A stretch of 15,435 nt of DNA from Nitrospira sp. UBA2083 (GTDB taxonomy: Bacteria > Nitrospirota > Nitrospiria > Nitrospirales > Nitrospiraceae): assembly GCA_002331625.1 (NCBI GenBank), contig DCZN01000051.1, forward strand, positions 6,762-22,196, read 5' to 3'. Positions 13,313 through 15,435 of this stretch are shown here, one piece after another; the stretch's first letter is position 1, and each line of letters starts with the position of its first letter. The notes under the pieces were generated by a model. It saw only the letters and a program-made list of their open reading frames with translations. It had not been told where the DNA came from and made no database searches. A program made the translations under genes and the position numbers.

Positions 13313-13606
13313 CTAGCCCTGAGGAGGATGGAAGACCGACGTTGAGAAAATCGGAAGGTGAACCGAAAGTTGAAACTCTGCATGGGAACTGGAACGGCTC
13401 GGTGTGCCTGGTTCCAGTGTGATCGGAGGAATTGAGAAATCTTCGGAAAGCGATTCTACTGGCGTATCCGACATGAGAAGACCAAGCAGGGTGACCGGAG
13501 CGCCGAGCATTTGCGAGACCACACACATGCAGATAAATACGATCAGAACCGCCGCCGCTGTTCCCTCGGTGAAATTGCCAACTGCCCCTCTGACAAATTT
13601 GTGCAT
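13313..13606 (-). CDS. Small membrane-anchored protein with C-terminal FHPP tail (copy 2)
   Basis: A 97-aa paralog of the protein at 1970-2251. One hydrophobic segment (AAVLIVFICMCVVSQMLGAP) is followed by VTLLGLLMSD, SEDFS, LEPGTPS, AEFQLSVHLP and the terminal TSVFHPPQG. Spacing between blocks is nearly the same in both copies, and SVFHPP is at the same distance from the end, which argues for selection on the C-terminus. The start is probably the ATG at 13606; an in-frame GTG at 13615 is possible, and neither has a strong ribosome binding site. The secreted FRIEEV protein is the next gene downstream. Confidence 0.7.
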   Translation of the reverse strand: MHKFVRGAVGNFTEGTAAAVLIVFICMCVVSQMLGAPVTLLGLLMSDTPVESLSEDFSIPPITLEPGTPSRSSSHAEFQLSVHLPIFSTSVFHPPQG

Positions 13607-13645
13607 AGTAAGCACTATACTCTAGCGCAGACTCACGGGCAAGCA

Positions 13646-13668
13646 GGACTGAGAAAGCTCTTCAGTCC
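13646..13668. terminator. 7-bp perfect hairpin between small genes
   Basis: GGACTGA (13646-13652) pairs with TCAGTCC (13662-13668) around a 9-nt loop, 40 bp past the stop of the minus-strand membrane gene ending at 13708. It may mark the 3' end of that transcript; no T-tract follows. Confidence 0.28.
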
Positions 13669-13707
13669 AACCAGTCTGTGAGAAACAACTGCCCATGCTC
13701 AAGACAC

Positions 13708-14055
13708 TTATGTCATTCGCTGATCCGACCAGGCATAGGCCGCGCCAAAACAACTACCGGCCACTGCAGCTTGGATAAACGCATTCTCAACATGGACGGC
13801 AATCGCCCACCACAGGACGGCCGCGAGTAAGCCCGCCACCGCACCAAGAAGAATCTTGCCGCCTGAAAGTTTAAGCAAGTCGGTAAACAACACCCATGCG
13901 ACCATATACACGACACCGGCGGCAATCGCGGCCCAGAGGTGCATGAGGTCTCGCTTGAAAAACCAAACTTGGACCGCCCCGGCGAGGCCTCCAAGAATCA
14001 GGCCTGTGATCGCCCGTTTAATGAAGATGGAATAGTGAAACGTTGAATCAGACAA
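13708..14055 (-). CDS. Small four-helix membrane protein
   Basis: A 115-aa protein with four predicted hydrophobic segments: AITGLILGGLAGAVQVWFF, LWAAIAAGVVYMVAWVLF, ILLGAVAGLLAAVLWWAI and AFIQAAVAGSCFGAAYAW. The segments are Gly/Ala-rich, as in tightly packed helices. I chose a TTG start at 14055 because it follows AGAGGGGAGGGTGAA directly and begins MSDSTFHYS. The longer frame from 14166 would add a Cys-rich stretch that overlaps the SGNH gene end and has no membrane character. No family recognised. It is downstream of the SGNH-hydrolase-like gene on the same strand. Confidence 0.65.
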   Translation of the reverse strand: MSDSTFHYSIFIKRAITGLILGGLAGAVQVWFFKRDLMHLWAAIAAGVVYMVAWVLFTDLLKLSGGKILLGAVAGLLAAVLWWAIAVHVENAFIQAAVAGSCFGAAYAWSDQRMT

Positions 14056-14125
14056 TTCACCCTCCCCTCTGCAACCTTGTTCCCACGCACAACAGACATC
14101 CGTCGAGTCACCGCTCCACAACCCA

Positions 14126-14968
14126 TCAATATAACCACACCTGCCCTCCGGAGCGGAGCGAGACACCGGATTGCGGAGTCACCTGTTCGATGCCGAATAT
14201 CCAGCGACGCTCTGGGCGCATCACATAGAGCTTCAAACTCTCTACCATCGATCTCCCGTCAAACGGCTCCAGAGATTGTTCACCAAGAATCTGTTGCCAC
14301 GCCGGTCGCCATCGTGAAGGCCGCACATGGATGGGGTCGAACCCATACCAGCTCGGGTCAAGCTGAATCAGTTTGGTATCATAGGCAGCGGACAACTTGA
14401 GCAATCCTTCATTCAGACGTTCCGCTCTCTCGATGGCCTGACCATGCGTCAACCGACAGGACGGCAGGAAAATCGACCGGAACGCGAGAAACTTTGTGTG
14501 TGAGAGCAGGTAGACGCTAGCAAGCGGAAGATCGGTGAGCACGATATCCTTGGTCACACGGCCAAGACGAATCAGGACCTCTTCGACCCAGCTCAGTGTT
14601 CGTTCAACGGTAAAGCCGTATAAGATGTCGTTGCCGACATCCGTCACCAGCCCCCTGGTGGCCACCGGAGGTCGGCGCTCCAACTCATTCCACAAACCCG
14701 ACTTGAGGATACTCGGCAACGTGCGCACGATAAAACGACTAGGGGCTCCATAGGATCGACCATGACCGAGAGCGGCTAGGACTTCGACATCTGCCCCCCA
14801 AACGGATCGCGCCGCCGACACGATGGTCTGAAACCCTCGGGTCAGGTTGCTCGCACCAAGGGCCACGACCCGAGCCACGTCAGATGCCATCAGCGTCTTG
14901 AGCGCATTCGAGGGTCTCAATGGAAATCTACTCCCATCACCTGAGCGCACGGGTGCGGCGTCGGCCAT
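14126..14968 (-). CDS. SGNH/GDSL-hydrolase-like protein
   Basis: A 280-aa protein without a signal peptide. SGNH blocks are visible: VALGASNLTRGF (block I, S40), LGHGRSYG (Gly block), VTDVGNDILYG (block III, N113) and YGFDPIHVRP (block V, D211 and H214). The family hydrolyses esters or acyl groups; the substrate here is unknown, and the cytoplasmic location sets it apart from most lipases. Start 14968 lies 1 bp past the stop of the upstream gene (TAACATG), which suggests translational coupling. A GTG at 15043 would give 305 aa but overlap that gene by 74 bp. With the sulfite-oxidase-fold gene it forms a two-gene unit. Confidence 0.8.
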   Translation of the reverse strand: MADAAPVRSGDGSRFPLRPSNALKTLMASDVARVVALGASNLTRGFQTIVSAARSVWGADVEVLAALGHGRSYGAPSRFIVRTLPSILKSGLWNELERRPPVATRGLVTDVGNDILYGFTVERTLSWVEEVLIRLGRVTKDIVLTDLPLASVYLLSHTKFLAFRSIFLPSCRLTHGQAIERAERLNEGLLKLSAAYDTKLIQLDPSWYGFDPIHVRPSRWRPAWQQILGEQSLEPFDGRSMVESLKLYVMRPERRWIFGIEQVTPQSGVSLRSGGQVWLY

Positions 14969-14969
14969 G

Positions 14970-15434
14970 TTAGGTGGGCGGAGGACAGGTTGTTTGTCTG
15001 GTGTCGCGACCAGGCCCCCGTGTGATTTCGATTCGTGCGACACCCTTCACATTGGCGCAGAGATCTCCCAGTCCCGGTGTGACGAGTCGGAACGGTCCAC
15101 CTTTTGTCTCAGGCAAAGCGGCTCCCTCGAGCTCGTAGACCAGCACGCCATGCTCTCGCGCCTGCTGCAGTGTCAGGCAGGCAGAATACCTTCCATCCCC
15201 GGCATGAAAGGCGACATGGTCGGCTTCGATCGCCAAGGCGGGAACATCGAGCAGCCCTTTCACCCGAATCCCCCGGCCCCTCATGCCTGGCATGACCGTG
15301 GACACGTCGAGCTGATACTCTTCCGGTAACGCCGCGATCGCCGTGCGATCGAGTGAGATCGGTTGCACCACGGCACCTTCGATCCGGACTCGCCCTGCGC
15401 CGCTCTGTTCCTTCTCAGTGAGTGTCTTGATCAT
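14970..15434 (-). CDS. Short sulfite-oxidase-fold (molybdopterin-binding-like) protein
   Basis: A 154-aa protein resembling the catalytic domain of molybdopterin-dependent oxidoreductases. It has the segments RIEGAVVQPISLD, GIRVKGLLDVP, HVAFHAGDGRYSACLTLQQA, GPFRLVTPGLGD and CANVKGVARIEIT, all typical of that fold. Residues QLDVSTVMPG stand where the Cys ligand of molybdenum (C-V-T-G) is usual, so the metal ligand seems absent. It is short for the family and has no signal peptide. It probably binds a pterin or has lost catalysis. The gene starts within 2 bp of the window edge, so upstream extension cannot be excluded. Its stop abuts the next start. Confidence 0.75.
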   Translation of the reverse strand: MIKTLTEKEQSGAGRVRIEGAVVQPISLDRTAIAALPEEYQLDVSTVMPGMRGRGIRVKGLLDVPALAIEADHVAFHAGDGRYSACLTLQQAREHGVLVYELEGAALPETKGGPFRLVTPGLGDLCANVKGVARIEITRGPGRDTRQTTCPPPT

Positions 15435-15435
15435 C

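Noticed and set aside
1..15435. Integron attC sites, CRISPR arrays, tRNA or rRNA genes
   Set aside because: The run of small same-strand genes prompted a look for attC cores (RYYYAAC / GTTRRRY) between genes, but no consistent pairs were seen. No regularly spaced repeats or cloverleaf/rRNA segments were noticed by eye.

Overview
The window looks like an accessory or stress-response stretch of a Gram-negative-type bacterial chromosome. It has lipoproteins with lipoboxes, secreted periplasmic proteins and strong GGAGG-type ribosome binding sites. The mix of many small secreted proteins, small zinc-ribbon proteins, DUF2934 and NarL-type regulators makes me think of Nitrospira or a relative. That is an impression from gene content, not a demonstrated assignment.

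Layout. (1) 43-2251, minus strand: two paralogous lipoproteins of about 200 aa, a small secreted protein, and a small membrane-anchored protein ending in SVFHPP. (2) 2266-2538, minus strand: remnants of two small overlapping ORFs, cut off by (3) an 837-bp IS5-family element (2543-3379, plus strand) with terminal inverted repeats and a CTAG target duplication. Its transposase is broken. (4) 3462-6506, minus strand: an alpha/beta hydrolase with a probable Cys nucleophile, two very small proteins, a DUF2934 protein, a secreted helical protein, a 34-aa single-pass peptide and a zinc-ribbon protein. (5) 6955-9838, plus strand: a two-component system made of a membrane PAS histidine kinase, a NarL/FixJ response regulator, and a second receiver that has lost its DNA-binding domain. 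(6) 9977-10488, plus strand: very small or broken ORFs, including a frame-disrupted zinc ribbon. (7) 10579-15434, minus strand: a CPA1-type Na+/H+ antiporter, a PepSY protein, a possible degenerate zinc-ribbon ORF, second copies of the small secreted and FHPP-tailed proteins, a four-helix membrane protein, an SGNH-hydrolase-like protein and a short sulfite-oxidase-fold protein.

The most unusual feature is a repeated minus-strand pair: an FHPP-tailed membrane peptide followed downstream by a small secreted FRIEEV protein. It occurs at both ends of the window, about 11-12 kb apart. At the left end it is interleaved with the twin lipoproteins. I recognise none of these families by name. The conserved order suggests a dispersed envelope module, but its function cannot be read from the sequence. 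The central two-component system is the only obvious regulator here; any link between it and the flanking secreted proteins is inference.
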